From Kribbella sandramycini (lineage in GTDB: Bacteria; Actinomycetota; Actinomycetes; Propionibacteriales; Kribbellaceae), in contig NZ_JABJRC010000015.1 of the NCBI RefSeq assembly GCF_013131805.1, positions 1-64,000 on the forward strand: 64,000 bases of DNA, given 5' to 3'. Below, piece by piece: positions 15,997-24,873 of the stretch. Each line of letters begins with the position of its first letter. The first letter of the stretch is position 1. The notes under the pieces were generated by a model. It was not told the DNA's origin and did not search any database. It worked only from the letters and a program-made list of their open reading frames with translations. A program made the translations under genes and the position numbers.

Positions 15997-16449
15997 TCAG
16001 GTGTGCGGGTTGTCCCGGAACGTGGTGTTGCACTTCAGCTCGGCGCCGAGGTCGACGCAGACCTGGACGCCGGCCTTGACGATGTTGGCGCTGGTGTTGA
16101 GCTCCCGGCCGGAGTACGGGCCCCAGTCGTCGCTCTCACAGGTGCCGTCGTCCTCGTGCCACGTGCCGTTGGCGTAGTTGCCGTTGCTGAGGAGCGCGCG
16201 GGCGCGGGCGATCACGCGGTAGCCGTCACCGGGGCAGGTGTCGTTGATCGTCCAGTTGTTGTAGGTGACCGAGCGCGCGGCGGTGAAGTTCAGGTCCGCG
16301 TCGCTCTCACCGCCCGACGTGCCGCCGGAGGGGTACGTGAGGACGCGGACGTACACGTGGCCGTCCTCGGCGACTGCGGGGGTCAGACCGACGGCCAGCA
16401 GCGCGGCCGAACCTACTGCGACACCCAAAGCCCTGGTCGCGAAACGCAT
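15997..16449 (-). CDS. Small secreted protein of unknown function
   Basis: 150 residues with a signal peptide of about 27 residues (MRFATRALGVAVGSAALLAV, cleavage after AVA). The mature part is about 120 residues and has four cysteines, likely two disulfides, with a polar beta-rich look (YVRVLTYPSGG, TWHEDDGTCESDDWG). AGAAGGAG precedes the ATG. No family recognised. It could be an extracellular structural or binding protein. Confidence 0.78.
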   Translation of the reverse strand: MRFATRALGVAVGSAALLAVGLTPAVAEDGHVYVRVLTYPSGGTSGGESDADLNFTAARSVTYNNWTINDTCPGDGYRVIARARALLSNGNYANGTWHEDDGTCESDDWGPYSGRELNTSANIVKAGVQVCVDLGAELKCNTTFRDNPHT

Positions 16450-16551
16450 AGCGGTACTCCTTCTGGTGGGCGGTTGCTGCCCGGACGCGGACAGCGGGCC
16501 CCATGCTCTCTTCGCCCGGACGGCGGTGTCCGCAAACCCGATCGAATCCGG

Positions 16552-19068
16552 TCAAGCCGACAATGCGGCCAGATCCGTCGCCACAATCCGGGCCTCAGGA
16601 GTCCGCAACTCCCCGAACAGCACCAGGGCCAGCCGCAGCTCGGACTGCGCCGCGGCCGCGTTGCCGAGCAGCAGCAACGCCCGAGCGCAGCCCTGATGGC
16701 TGCGGGCTCGTTCGTACGGGTCGCCGGTCTCTTCGGCGACGGCGAGCGCCGTCCGATGCAGATCGAGTGCGGACGCCGGTGCGCCCGCCGCGCTGGCCAC
16801 TAGGCCGGATTCGTTCAGAGCGAGCGCTTCGGCGTCTCGGTTCGCGACTTCGATCGCGATCTGCAGTGCCAGCTCCAGTCTGGCCTGTGCCGGCTCCAGC
16901 GCGCCGATGGCGCCGAGTGCGCGGCCCAGAGTGATCAGTGCGTAGGCCTCACCGGTCCGGTTCGCGACCTCGCGGGCGATGGTGATCGCGTGTTCCGCAT
17001 CCGCCCGCGCCTGGTCGACGCGGCCCAGGCTGAGGCTGACGGCCGCTCTGCTGTTCAGCGCGCGCCCCTCGGTCACCCGGTCGCCTGTCTCGCGCAGGAT
17101 CGTCAGGCACTCCTGGACGCGCTCGTACGCCGTCTCGTACCGACCGAGCCGTTCGTCGAGGAGGACGGCGTTGTGCAGCGCGCGTGCCCTGGGCAGCCGG
17201 GCGTTAATGGTGGCTGAGATGTCGATCGCCTGCAGGTAGTTCGCATGCGCCTCGCTGTACGCGCCGACGCGTTCGAGGACCAGACCAAGGTTGATCAGCG
17301 CTCGGATCTGTTCCCGGTCGTCCCCGGCCGCTGTGGCCATTCTGAGCGCTTCGGCGTACACCTCGCGGGCCTCGGCGAACTTGCCGAGCCGCCAGCGCAC
17401 CACGCCGAGACTGCTCAAGACCCGGCCACGCACCGCGTGCGGCGCGACTCGGGCCGCAGCACTGTGCAGCGCCTCGCCGTCGGCGTAGTGGCCCGCGTCG
17501 TCGAGGTAGCGGTACAGGATCGACGACAATTCGGCGGCGTGCGCAGGCAGCTCATGCTCAGCCGCAAGCAGCCCACTGGCCACCAGATTGGTTCGCTCGG
17601 ACTCCAGCCACGTCAGTGCGGCATCGCGACTCGACGGATCCACCAGCGGTACGACGGACGGCCGCACCCGCGGTCGCCAGTCCGGCTCGTGCGGTGCATA
17701 GGCGGCCATCGCGGTCGCTGCCACAGCCCGGTAGTGGTCCACCAGCCGGGTCAGCGCGGCTCGGCGGGCGCTCGCCGGGTCCTCGTCGCTTCCGCACTTC
17801 GCCGCGTACACCCGGACCAGGTCGTGCATCTCATACCGCCCTGGGGCCCGCTGCTGCAGGAGGTTCCCGGCGACCAGCTCGTCGAGCAGATCGGTCGTGT
17901 CCGGCACTCCGGCCAGCACTGCCGCCGCACTGCTGTCGAAATCGGTGCCTGGGTGCAGAGCAAGCATCCGCAGCAACGTACGCCGAGCCGGCGGCAGGCT
18001 CGAGTACGACTGCGCCAGCGCGTTCTCCACGGCGTCATCAAGGCATCGGATTCGCCCACGCTCGACCAGGCGCTCCAGGTGATCGGTGAGACTCCAGTCC
18101 GGACTGGCGTCGATCCGCCCGGCGACCAGCGCGAGTGCGAGCGGCAGCTGGCCCATCTGGACGGCGATCCGCCCGGCCGTGGCCGGATCGGCACGGACCC
18201 GGTCACCAACCGCTTTCCGCAACAGCTCATCGGACTCCGCAGGCGTGAACGGACCGAGCTGCAGGGCCTGGGCCCCCGGTAGATCCAACCGGCGTCGGCT
18301 GGTCACCACGACGACGCTCCCCGGTACGCCGGGCAGCAGCGGAAGCACCTGCTCCGCCGAGGCGGCGTTGTCGAGTAGGATGACCGACCGCCGTCCACGC
18401 AGTACCTCACCGAGCTTCGCCGTTCGCGCGCTGTGCTCTGCTCCCGGCGCCCGGCTCACTCGTACGCCGAGCAGCCGCAGAAACGCTTCCAACACCGCAC
18501 CGGGCTCTGCCGGGTCGCGTGGGTCGAAGCCGCGCAGGTTGACCGCCAGCACCTGGTCGACACCGACCAGCCGATGCGCCGCGTGCACGGCCAGCCGGGT
18601 CTTGCCGACCCCGGCCATGCCGGCCACTGCGACCACCACCGGTGCGGACCGCTCGAACGACAACCGGCGGAGCACCGCCAACTCCTCTGCCCGGCCGGTG
18701 AACAGTTCGAGGTCGTCAGGCAGTCTGTCAGTCACGTTGACCACCGCGGCGTCCGACGCGGCTCCGCTGGCCAGCTGGTACGCATGCCGCCAGGCCAGCA
18801 CCGCCTCCTCGTCCGTCTCGCCGATCAGCGCCCGGACGACGTCCACGACCAGCTCTACGTCCAGCCGGCAGCGGCCGGGCTGCAGGCAGCGGTAGACGGT
18901 GTCGTACGCCGGTATCTCGGCTACTCCGCGCGCTGTCCGGCTCCGGACGATCCGCCGGTGCAGCTCGCGGTACGACACCCCCGACCACGCCCGCAGCTCC
19001 TGCAGCCGAGAACCGAACTCGGCGATCTCTCCGACCATTTCCGGTCGTGGCGGTGCGCTCACACCCAT
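16552..19068 (-). CDS. STAND-type regulator: HTH, NB-ARC ATPase, TPR
   Basis: 838-residue signal-transduction ATPase resembling AfsR-like regulators without the SARP domain. Residues 15-95 look like a helix-turn-helix region (LQELRAWSGVSYRELHRRI). An NB-ARC ATPase follows, with Walker A GMAGVGKTR at 150-158 and Walker B RSVILLDNAAS. A winged-helix spacer reads MHDLVRVYAAK. The second half is a run of TPR repeats (LINLGLVLERVGAYSEAHAN, ALNSRAAVSLSLGRVDQARA and others). It probably oligomerises after sensing a ligand through the TPRs. Target and trigger unknown; it stands alone on the minus strand. Confidence 0.87.
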   Translation of the reverse strand: MGVSAPPRPEMVGEIAEFGSRLQELRAWSGVSYRELHRRIVRSRTARGVAEIPAYDTVYRCLQPGRCRLDVELVVDVVRALIGETDEEAVLAWRHAYQLASGAASDAAVVNVTDRLPDDLELFTGRAEELAVLRRLSFERSAPVVVAVAGMAGVGKTRLAVHAAHRLVGVDQVLAVNLRGFDPRDPAEPGAVLEAFLRLLGVRVSRAPGAEHSARTAKLGEVLRGRRSVILLDNAASAEQVLPLLPGVPGSVVVVTSRRRLDLPGAQALQLGPFTPAESDELLRKAVGDRVRADPATAGRIAVQMGQLPLALALVAGRIDASPDWSLTDHLERLVERGRIRCLDDAVENALAQSYSSLPPARRTLLRMLALHPGTDFDSSAAAVLAGVPDTTDLLDELVAGNLLQQRAPGRYEMHDLVRVYAAKCGSDEDPASARRAALTRLVDHYRAVAATAMAAYAPHEPDWRPRVRPSVVPLVDPSSRDAALTWLESERTNLVASGLLAAEHELPAHAAELSSILYRYLDDAGHYADGEALHSAAARVAPHAVRGRVLSSLGVVRWRLGKFAEAREVYAEALRMATAAGDDREQIRALINLGLVLERVGAYSEAHANYLQAIDISATINARLPRARALHNAVLLDERLGRYETAYERVQECLTILRETGDRVTEGRALNSRAAVSLSLGRVDQARADAEHAITIAREVANRTGEAYALITLGRALGAIGALEPAQARLELALQIAIEVANRDAEALALNESGLVASAAGAPASALDLHRTALAVAEETGDPYERARSHQGCARALLLLGNAAAAQSELRLALVLFGELRTPEARIVATDLAALSA

Positions 19069-19143
19069 TCGCGTGCCTCCCCGTGGTTCCCCCGAACCTG
19101 CTCGCCGGGCGAGGCTAACCCCTCAGAGGTGAGAACGCGAGTC

Positions 19144-20283
19144 TTAGATCCGCATCATCGCGTCGATTCGATCCTGGTCGACGTCGCCGCGCAGGGCTCG
19201 GTAGAACGGATGCCCGGTGACCAGATCGGCCCGTCGTACCGGCGTCCCGGTGACTGCCGAGGCGTAGAGAGCGGTGACGAACTCCATCGTCGGTCGCGTG
19301 GACGCCAGGGTGGTGTCGTGGGACCGCCCAGCCGCGAGGTCGTCGAGCAGCCGCTGAATCTGCGCTTCATGATTGCTAGGGACGTCGTCACCCGCAGAAT
19401 CGGCCCACTGGTCTGGTCCGGTCGCTGCCTCCGCGTTCCCAGGGACTCCGGGGTTCAGACCGAGCTGAGCGGCCCGAGCGGCGTCAGGGACCGCGTGGAA
19501 GGTCCAGTCCGCGTCGGAGTAGCCGTAGACGTGGTTGACCTCCAGCGTGCCGCCTGTGGTGTCGATGCGGATCCGGCTCAGCTCACGTGGCGACAGCAGG
19601 CTGTTGATGACTGTCGCGACCGCTCCGCTCTCGAAAACGACCGATGCCATCGACACGTCCTCGAACTCGACCGGCCGGTCCAGCCGGACCGCAGTGGCCT
19701 GGATGGACCGCCATGGGCCGAGCAGATGCAGCAGAAGATCGATCTGGTGGATTCCGTGGCCGAGCGTCGGCCCGCCGCCCTCACCGACCCACGTGCCGCG
19801 CCACTCCGGGTCGAAGTAGCTACGCGGCCGAAACCACAGCGTCTCGCAAACAGCGACCTGCGGTACGCCGAGGACACCGCGGCGCAACAAGTCCGCGGCG
19901 CGCACCCCACCGGAGCCGTGCCGGTGCTGGAAGACCACGTACGCCGAGGCGGCGCTGGCTCGCTCGGCCGACGCCACTGCGTCCATTTCGGCCAGGCTCA
20001 GCACCGGAGGCTTCTCCAGCAGCACTGAACGGCCCGCAGCGAGGATCTGCACGGCCAGCTCGGCGTGGCTGCCCGGGGGAGTGGCGACCGAGATCAGCTC
20101 CGCGTCAGTTGCCGCTAGCAGCTGAGTGGCGTCGGAGTGCGCCCGCGCGCCGTACTTGGCTGCCAGCTCGGCCGCCTTCGCCGGGACGATGTCCGCGACG
20201 TCCACGAGCTCCGCGCCCGCTGCGGCGTACGACTCGGCGTGCCGGCGACTGATGTTGCCGCAGCCGACGATCGCGACCTTCAT
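19144..20283 (-). CDS. Gfo/Idh/MocA-family oxidoreductase, second of pair
   Basis: 379-residue NAD(P)-dependent sugar/inositol dehydrogenase-like protein. The Rossmann motif AIVGCGNISRRHAESYAAAG opens the protein, the cofactor-site EKPP is in VLLEKPPVLS, and the C-terminal substrate domain contains GGGPTLGHGIHQIDLLLHL. Substrate unknown. It overlaps the upstream paralogue by 4 bases and is the last gene of the sugar uptake operon, suggesting it oxidises the imported sugar or a derivative. Confidence 0.88.
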   Translation of the reverse strand: MKVAIVGCGNISRRHAESYAAAGAELVDVADIVPAKAAELAAKYGARAHSDATQLLAATDAELISVATPPGSHAELAVQILAAGRSVLLEKPPVLSLAEMDAVASAERASAASAYVVFQHRHGSGGVRAADLLRRGVLGVPQVAVCETLWFRPRSYFDPEWRGTWVGEGGGPTLGHGIHQIDLLLHLLGPWRSIQATAVRLDRPVEFEDVSMASVVFESGAVATVINSLLSPRELSRIRIDTTGGTLEVNHVYGYSDADWTFHAVPDAARAAQLGLNPGVPGNAEAATGPDQWADSAGDDVPSNHEAQIQRLLDDLAAGRSHDTTLASTRPTMEFVTALYASAVTGTPVRRADLVTGHPFYRALRGDVDQDRIDAMMRI

Positions 20284-21326
20284 TCGGCGGCTCCGCGGAT
20301 GACGGCCTGTTGCTGGGCGGTCAGCGCCAGCCGCGTCGTCTCGAACGTGTGCTCCTGCGGTGCGGCCGTGCTGGTCCGCTCCTGCACGTCCCGGACGAGG
20401 TCGTCGTAGTAGGTCAGCTCCACGTCCGAACAGTCGACGTAGTGCGTGCCGTCCTGGTCGGCGATGAACAGGTGGTCGCCACCCGGACGGCCCTCGATGT
20501 CGACGTACTTGCGCAGCTCGATGTAGCCGTCGGTGCCGAGGATCATCAGCCGGCCGTCGCCCCAGGTCGGCAGCCCGGCCGGGGTGTACCAGTCGACGCG
20601 GACGTAGCCCTGTGCGCTCTCGCTGCGCAGCAGCAGGTCACCGAAGTCCTGCAGGCCGGGCGTCTCCGGGTTCGCGAAGTTGCCGACGCTGCTGGCGACC
20701 ACCTCGGCCGTGCGGGAGCCGGTGTACCAGAGGAACTGGTCGATCTGGTGCGACGCGATGTCGACCAGGATGCCGCCGTACCGGCTCTTGTCGTAGAACC
20801 AGTCCGGACGGCCGGCGCCGCCGCCGAGGTGGCCGCGGTCGCCGACGCGGTGCGGCCCCAGACCCAGCGTCTGGACGACGGTGCCGATCCGGCCGGCCCG
20901 GACGAGCTCACCGGCCTTGATCGCGCAGCGCACCTCGAACCGCTCGGAGAACGTCACCGACCAGAAGCGGCCGCTCTCCGCGACGGCCTTCTCGATCTCC
21001 TCCAGTTGGGCGAAGCTGACGCAGCCCGGCTTGTCGGTGACGACGTCCTTCCCGGCGCGCAGTGCGGCGACGGCGATCGGCCCCCGGCGGTCCGGCACGC
21101 CGGCCGTGACGATCAGGTCGATTCCGTCCGTGCTGATCAGCTCGTCGACGTCCTCGACGACGGGTACGTCGGGGTAGCGCTCCCGGACCTGCTGCGCGAT
21201 GGCGGCCGACCAGTCGTCGGTGGCCATCGCGACGAACTCCGCCCCGGCAGCGATCAGCCCGGCGACCTGTCCGTGGATGTGAGCGTGGTCGAGACCGACA
21301 GCGGCGAACCTGACTGTGTTGGACAA
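20280..21326 (-). CDS. Gfo/Idh/MocA-family oxidoreductase, first of pair
   Basis: 348 residues. The N-terminal Rossmann region is less canonical (FAAVGLDHAHIHGQVAGLIA), but the cofactor loop VVTDKPGCVS and the C-terminal motif YGGILVDIASHQIDQFLWY are characteristic. The TTG start has AAGGA about eight bases upstream (AAAGGAACCACG-TTG). Only 11 bases separate it from the solute-binding protein gene upstream, so it belongs to the ABC operon. Likely a sugar dehydrogenase acting with its coupled paralogue. Confidence 0.86.
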   Translation of the reverse strand: MSNTVRFAAVGLDHAHIHGQVAGLIAAGAEFVAMATDDWSAAIAQQVRERYPDVPVVEDVDELISTDGIDLIVTAGVPDRRGPIAVAALRAGKDVVTDKPGCVSFAQLEEIEKAVAESGRFWSVTFSERFEVRCAIKAGELVRAGRIGTVVQTLGLGPHRVGDRGHLGGGAGRPDWFYDKSRYGGILVDIASHQIDQFLWYTGSRTAEVVASSVGNFANPETPGLQDFGDLLLRSESAQGYVRVDWYTPAGLPTWGDGRLMILGTDGYIELRKYVDIEGRPGGDHLFIADQDGTHYVDCSDVELTYYDDLVRDVQERTSTAAPQEHTFETTRLALTAQQQAVIRGAAE

Positions 21327-21337
21327 CGTGGTTCCTT

Positions 21338-22939
21338 TCAGCGCGACGCTTCGAGTGCCTGGGCGAATTCCTCGGCGATCTTGTCACCACCGCCGCTCTT
21401 CCACTTCTTGACCGCACCGGCCCAGGCAGAGACCGGTTTGCGGCCCTGGATGATGTCGTTGGTCAGCTGGGTCATGTCCTCGTTCAGCTGCGGCCCCTTG
21501 CGGACGTTGGTCTCGGAGTACAGACCGGCGGCCGGATCGGCCAGAGCGGTCGGGCAGGTCTGTTTCATCGCATTGAACTCCGCCTCAGCGTTCCCGGCCT
21601 TCTCGGGCAGGAAGATCGTCCACGGGCCGTCCGCCTGGTACATGAGGCCGAGCTGAACTTCGCTGAAACCCTTCTGGGTCAGCACCGGGTTGCCGTCCAC
21701 CACCTGATGGTGCAGCCCGGGCAGGCCGAACTTGCGGAACAGGTACTCCTGAGTGCCGAACGGCGCGGCCAGGAAGTTCAGATAGGCCAGCAGCGTCTCG
21801 ACGCGCGACTCCGCCTTCTTGTTGATCGCCACGAAGCCGATCGCCGGTGCGCCGAGCCAGATCTTGCCGGTGCCGGAGCCGTCATGTTTCGGCGGTGCGA
21901 TGATGCCGATCCGGGCGTCTTTGTCGACAGCCGTCTGTAGATAGCTCGGCCAGCCGCTGAACGTGTCCTGGACCAGCGCACTGGTCCCACTGCCGAAGCG
22001 AACCTTCATGTCCTGGTTCTGGCCGGAGAACGCGTCCGGGTGCACGTAGCCGGCGCTCCACAGCTTCCGCAGTACTTCGAACGCCGCCTCGTGCGACTCG
22101 TGCTCGTAGTAGTGCACCAGCGTGCTGCCGTCCTCACGCCAGTTGTTGGGCATGTCGAACATGTTCCGGACGTACTGCGTCGGCGACGTGGCCAGTGCGA
22201 ACCGGTTACGTCGTTTGTCGGTCAGTTGCTTGCACAGCTCAATGAAGTCGTCGGCGCTCTTGATACCGGCGTTCAGCCCCTGCTTCTCCAGCAGGTCGGC
22301 CCGGCTGTAGAGGGCCTGCGAGCTGATCGCGCCCCGGGGGATGGGGACGCCGTAGATCTTGTTGCCGTAGATGCAGTTGTTCCAGGCCGTCTCCGGCAAG
22401 TTGGCCAGGTAGGGGTACTTCTTGATGTTGTCACCGGAGAGGTGGGCCGTCAGGTCAGCGGCTTTCGCTCCCAGCAGTTGCGGCACCTGAGGGACGGCGC
22501 CGACCATGAAGATGTCACTGAGCCGGTCACCCGCGACCACCGTGGCGAACTTCTGGTTGTAGTCCACCGACGGTGTCAGACTCACAGTGACCGGCGAACC
22601 GACCCGACGGTTCAGCTCCTGCCAGAACCGGTTCTGCTCCAGCTTCGGCGGAATGGGCGTGTTGGTGTACGTCGTGATGCTGATGGGCCGGCCGTCACCA
22701 GGCGGCTGTGTGATCGCCTGCACCGGGTCGGCCGGGTAGCGGTTGAACGCATCCGGGATGTTGTACTCGGCGCCCGCGAAATCCGGTTTCACACCGGTGT
22801 AGCGCTGGTACGCCGGACGGACGCCGGCTGCGTTGCCGGAGCCGCCGGTCGGGCCGCCGCGACCCTCGTTCGAGCAGGCGGCCAGGCCAAGCACGCCGAC
22901 CCCGGCCAGCAGCGTACGACGGGAGAGCTGTGAACTCAT
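21338..22939 (-). CDS. ABC transporter solute-binding lipoprotein (LplA-like)
   Basis: 533-residue extracellular sugar-binding lipoprotein. The signal carries a twin-arginine pair (SRRTLLAGVG) and the lipobox LAAC, so Cys22 becomes the lipid anchor. Tat export followed by lipidation is likely. The large mature domain resembles family 1 binding proteins paired with LplB/LplC permeases (NNWREDGSTLVHYYEHESH, WLGAPAIGFVAINKKAESRV). AGAGGAAA precedes the ATG. Probable ligand: an oligosaccharide from plant or microbial polymers; not determinable from sequence. Confidence 0.87.
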   Translation of the reverse strand: MSSQLSRRTLLAGVGVLGLAACSNEGRGGPTGGSGNAAGVRPAYQRYTGVKPDFAGAEYNIPDAFNRYPADPVQAITQPPGDGRPISITTYTNTPIPPKLEQNRFWQELNRRVGSPVTVSLTPSVDYNQKFATVVAGDRLSDIFMVGAVPQVPQLLGAKAADLTAHLSGDNIKKYPYLANLPETAWNNCIYGNKIYGVPIPRGAISSQALYSRADLLEKQGLNAGIKSADDFIELCKQLTDKRRNRFALATSPTQYVRNMFDMPNNWREDGSTLVHYYEHESHEAAFEVLRKLWSAGYVHPDAFSGQNQDMKVRFGSGTSALVQDTFSGWPSYLQTAVDKDARIGIIAPPKHDGSGTGKIWLGAPAIGFVAINKKAESRVETLLAYLNFLAAPFGTQEYLFRKFGLPGLHHQVVDGNPVLTQKGFSEVQLGLMYQADGPWTIFLPEKAGNAEAEFNAMKQTCPTALADPAAGLYSETNVRKGPQLNEDMTQLTNDIIQGRKPVSAWAGAVKKWKSGGGDKIAEEFAQALEASR

Positions 22940-22951
22940 GATGGTTTCCTC

Positions 22952-23860
22952 TCAGCCCTTCACCGCGCCGGTCAGGACGCCCTTGGCGAAGTGCCGCTGG
23001 ATGAATGGGTAGACGCACAAGATGGGGACGACCGAAATCATCAGAATCGCCATCTGGATAGAGGTCTGCGGTGGCAGCGCCTCACTGGCCGCACCGAGGT
23101 CCTGTGCGCCGATTTCGACGCCGTTGACGACGTACGTCCGCAGAACCAGTTGCAGCGGCCACTTACTGCTGTCGTTGAGGTAGAGCAACGCGCCGAAGAA
23201 GCTGTTCCAGTAGCTGACGCCGTAGAACAGTCCGACCACTGCGACCACAGCCTTCGACAGCGGCAGCCCGATGTGCCAGAACGTCCGCCACTCGGAGGCG
23301 CCGTCGATCTGAGCCGAGTCGAAGACGGCTGCGGGCAGACCGATGAAGTACGCGCGGACGACGATCACGTTGAAGGCGCTGATCGACACCGGCAGGATGA
23401 CTGCCCAGAGACTGTCCAGCAGCCCGAACTGCTGCACAACCAGGTAGGTGGGGATCAGGCCAGGGTTGAACAGCAGACTGATCAGCACGAGCAGTAGCAG
23501 CGGTTTGTTGCCGACAGTCCCGCGCCGGCTCAACGCCCAGCCCAGTGTGCACGTCAGGGTGAGTGCGATTGCCGTACCGACCAGGGTGATGAAGGCGCTC
23601 ACCAGAAGCGCCTCGGTCACCGTCCCGCCGGACAGGATCGAGCGGTACGCCGAGAAGTCCAGACCGTCCTTCGGGAACAGGACGAAACCGCCTGCACGGA
23701 TCACCTCGTCAGGAGAGGCGAGGCTGGTCGAGATGACGCCGATGAACGGGACGATGACCAGTGCGCAGATGACGGTCAGGAAGACGGCTTTGACGACGGA
23801 CTCCGCCCGGCCGGGCATCGGCATCCCGCCGACGAGGACCTGACGCGGTTTGGCGCTCAT
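22952..23860 (-). CDS. Carbohydrate ABC transporter permease (LplC-like)
   Basis: 302-residue inner-membrane permease with about six hydrophobic segments, starting at VVKAVFLTVICALVIVPFIG. The EAA loop contacting the ATPase is at DSAQIDGASEWRTFWHIGLP. The ATG overlaps the upstream permease stop by 4 bases. Pairs with the LplB-like permease. No ATPase gene is present in the operon, so a shared MsiK-type ATPase elsewhere probably energises it, as known in streptomycetes. Confidence 0.9.
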   Translation of the reverse strand: MSAKPRQVLVGGMPMPGRAESVVKAVFLTVICALVIVPFIGVISTSLASPDEVIRAGGFVLFPKDGLDFSAYRSILSGGTVTEALLVSAFITLVGTAIALTLTCTLGWALSRRGTVGNKPLLLLVLISLLFNPGLIPTYLVVQQFGLLDSLWAVILPVSISAFNVIVVRAYFIGLPAAVFDSAQIDGASEWRTFWHIGLPLSKAVVAVVGLFYGVSYWNSFFGALLYLNDSSKWPLQLVLRTYVVNGVEIGAQDLGAASEALPPQTSIQMAILMISVVPILCVYPFIQRHFAKGVLTGAVKG

Positions 23861-24768
23861 CCGCGGTACACCCCTTCCTCGCCGAGGCGGTGCGCGAGTT
23901 TGTTGGCGGCCAGCACCAGAACCAGTGCCACCACGCTCTTGACCAGGCCGACCGCGGCCGAGACGCCCCAGTCGCCACCGAGGATGCCGTTGTTGTAGAC
24001 GTAGGTGTCGAGCACTTCGCTCGCATCGACTCCTACGGCCTGCTGCTGCAGGATGATCTGCTCGAAACCGACGGTCAGCGAGTCTCCGAGTTTGAGGATG
24101 AGCAGCAGGATGATGATCGGTTTCAGGCCCGGCAACGTGATGTGCCAGGTCTGCCGCCAGCGGCCGGCGCCGTCCACCGCGGATGCCTCGTAGAGCGAGC
24201 GGTCGATCTGGGAGAGCACCGCGAGGAACAGGATCGTCGCCCAGCCGGTGTCCTTCCACATCACCTGTGAGGTGAGCAGAGCGCGGAACGCGTCGACGTT
24301 GCCGATCACGTGGATCGGGTCGTACCCGTGCGAGCGCAGCCAGTTGTTGATCATGCCGGTGCCGCCCAGCATCTGCTGGAAGACGGCCACCACGATCACC
24401 CAGGACATGAAGTGCGGTAGGTAGATCACCGTCTGGACGAACTGGCGGATCCGGTTCGACAGCAGGCTGTGCAGGACCAGCGCGACCACGATCGGGGCCG
24501 GGAACACGATCACGGTCTGGATCGCGGTCAGGATCAGCGTGTTCTTGACCGCGTTCACGAACTCGGGGTCGCCGTTGACCACGACGCCGAAGTTCTCGAC
24601 GCCGTTCCACAGGCTCTTGCCGACGCCGAGATAGGGCTGGTAATCCTGGAAGGCGATGACGTTGCCCCACAACGGGTAATACTGGAAAGCGCAGATGACG
24701 AGCATTCCCGGGATCGCCAGCAAAAGCACCGGATAGTCGCGGCGAAGCCGCTGGAGAAAGGCAGTCAC
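23857..24768 (-). CDS. Carbohydrate ABC transporter permease (LplB-like)
   Basis: 303-residue permease, about six membrane segments, first at YPVLLLAIPGMLVICAFQYY. The EAA loop is EASAVDGAGRWRQTWHITLP. The GTG start follows GGGAGGT at good spacing. First gene of the operon running permease, permease, binding protein, two dehydrogenases. The 105-base gap to the divergent LacI gene holds the promoter. Confidence 0.9.
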   Translation of the reverse strand: MTAFLQRLRRDYPVLLLAIPGMLVICAFQYYPLWGNVIAFQDYQPYLGVGKSLWNGVENFGVVVNGDPEFVNAVKNTLILTAIQTVIVFPAPIVVALVLHSLLSNRIRQFVQTVIYLPHFMSWVIVVAVFQQMLGGTGMINNWLRSHGYDPIHVIGNVDAFRALLTSQVMWKDTGWATILFLAVLSQIDRSLYEASAVDGAGRWRQTWHITLPGLKPIIILLLILKLGDSLTVGFEQIILQQQAVGVDASEVLDTYVYNNGILGGDWGVSAAVGLVKSVVALVLVLAANKLAHRLGEEGVYRG

Positions 24769-24790
24769 AGGGACCTCCCTGAGGCTGGAT

Positions 24791-24813
24791 TCAAAATGTG
24801 ATCGATCCACTTC
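24791..24813. promoter_or_regulatory. Candidate LacI operator in the divergent promoter
   Basis: GTGATCGATCCAC at 24798-24810 is an imperfect palindrome centred on ATCGAT, in an AT-richer patch (TTCAAAATG). It sits between the divergent LacI regulator and the transporter operon. LacI operators are typically palindromes with a central CG, which this has. Confidence 0.45.
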
Positions 24814-24873
24814 TGCTGCAGGAGCTAACCGCAGGCCGTGGCGGGTGTCAAGGCCTCGGTGTAACCTTCGGGC

